This document shows positions 63,424-64,000 of a DNA stretch of 64,000 bases, one piece after another. The DNA lies in assembly GCF_028583425.1 (NCBI RefSeq), contig NC_072797.1, positions 22,726,001-22,790,000 of the forward strand, given 5' to 3'. Origin of the DNA: Eublepharis macularius. Its lineage: Eukaryota; Chordata; Lepidosauria; Squamata; Eublepharidae. How positions within the stretch are numbered: the first letter of the stretch is position 1; each line of letters opens with the position of its first letter. The position numbers were made by a program, and so were the translations under genes. The notes under the pieces were generated by a model. It ran no database searches, had not been told where the DNA came from, and worked only from the letters and a program-made list of their open reading frames with translations.

Positions 63424-64000
63424 GTTGGTGAAGTGTAAATTGCGCATGAACTATATGTTTAATGACAGTTCTTGTCCTTTTATGTGACAAATCGTAATGT
63501 ATTCTTTTGATTCTTAACAATCATGTCCATCCTACTCCCTGAGAAATATTGACAGGCTTATCAAAGCTCTTGGCTTTACCAGAAATTCCTCACTTCTTGT
63601 ATGGGAACCTGTATATTTCCTGAGCTGCTCAAATAGTGACACCCCAGGGCCATTTCAGATTGGGAAAATGGTGTAGGGAAGACTTAAATCCCTTCCCTTA
63701 GCACTCTGGTCCCAATCTGAATTAGGTCCCCGCACTCCTGTTTTAGAGGGAAAAGAAAAATTTGTACAAAATATAAAAATAGCACAGTTAGACAGCATAA
63801 GACATCCAATGAAAAGGCAGTAGGATTAGGATTGCAAAACTGGAAGACAATGCAGGCCAAAAACAGAAACAAAAGAACCATCCCATATTAACCCACAATA
63901 TACGATAAACAGTGCAGAAAATGGATTACCAAAGTAGAAGACTATGCGGTAAAAGCAAGAACCATACAATAAACACAGCAATAGACTACAGTCCTATTAC
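63424..64000 (+). other. SPEF2: SPEF2 intron 16 of window (start)
   Basis: Only the beginning of the intron is visible. It is plain A-rich sequence; no repeat or exon was recognised. Confidence 0.7.

Larger units (their letters stand above)
55089..62928 (-). mobile_element. Full-length BEL/Pao LTR retrotransposon, 7840 bp
   Basis: It has two 412-bp LTRs, a single open gag-pol frame between them, and a 5-bp target duplication ggttg (55084-55088, 62929-62933). It is inserted antisense to SPEF2. The order in the polyprotein (gag-like, zinc knuckles, protease-like, RT, RNase H, integrase, C-terminal DUF5641-like) is that of BEL/Pao, not of Gypsy or Copia. The LTRs differ at one position, so the insertion is very recent. 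No envelope-like frame is seen. Confidence 0.96.
52363..63255 (+). other. SPEF2: SPEF2 intron 15 of window (10.9 kb)
   Basis: Contents: a GTT microsatellite (53037-53066), two abutting MITEs (53410-53989) and the antisense BEL/Pao element (55089-62928). Stretches 52363-53030 and 54000-55080 hold nothing I recognise. The BEL/Pao element accounts for most of the intron length. Confidence 0.75.

Noticed and set aside
1..64000. CRISPR array, operon, prophage or bacterial defence system
   Set aside because: No spaced direct repeats, no dense short-spaced ORFs, and clear vertebrate introns and retroelements throughout.

Overview
The window is animal nuclear DNA, most likely from a squamate reptile (a gecko is a guess). 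It has multi-exon coding sequence with GT-AG introns and dense vertebrate repeats. The repeats include Sauria-type SINEs with a BovB-like 3' tail, 5S rRNA-derived SINEs, CR1-, L2-, L1- and BovB-like LINE pieces, many small DNA transposons, a Penelope-like element and a BEL/Pao LTR retrotransposon. Nothing looks bacterial or viral. The one cellular gene recognised is SPEF2 (sperm flagellar 2 / KPL2), on the plus strand. Sixteen internal exons lie between 3505 and 63423. They join in one reading frame without a stop (2425 nt, 808 codons plus 1 nt), and each junction has GT/AG sites and compatible phase. They cover the coiled-coil region after the N-terminal CH domain and the whole adenylate-kinase-like domain. 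The CH domain lies upstream of base 1 and the C-terminal half lies beyond base 64000. Layout: 1-3504 is an upstream intron with a Sauria SINE and a fold-back MITE. 3505-17586 holds exons 1-6, with an L1 3' end, 5S SINE, BovB relic and fold-back elements between them. 17587-26881 is a large intron with L2 and CR1 debris, a 574-bp long-inverted-repeat element, a Penelope-derived hairpin, an AT microsatellite, a 0.9-kb GC-rich island and a hAT-like element. 26882-35393 holds exons 7 and 8 and a nested SINE/MITE stack. 35174-52362 holds exons 8-15, the kinase-like domain. 52363-63255 is an intron carrying a full-length antisense BEL/Pao element (55089-62928), whose 412-bp LTRs differ at one base and whose 2046-codon gag-pol frame is open. 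63256-63423 is exon 16. Exon numbers are local to this window. The main points of interest are the apparently very recent BEL/Pao insertion inside a sperm-tail gene, a Penelope-like copy with a GIY-YIG domain, the 226-bp Penelope-terminal hairpin with a 12-bp target duplication, several families of palindromic MITEs with readable target duplications, and a three-level nested insertion. I found no self-contained new molecular system; the novelty lies in the mobile elements.
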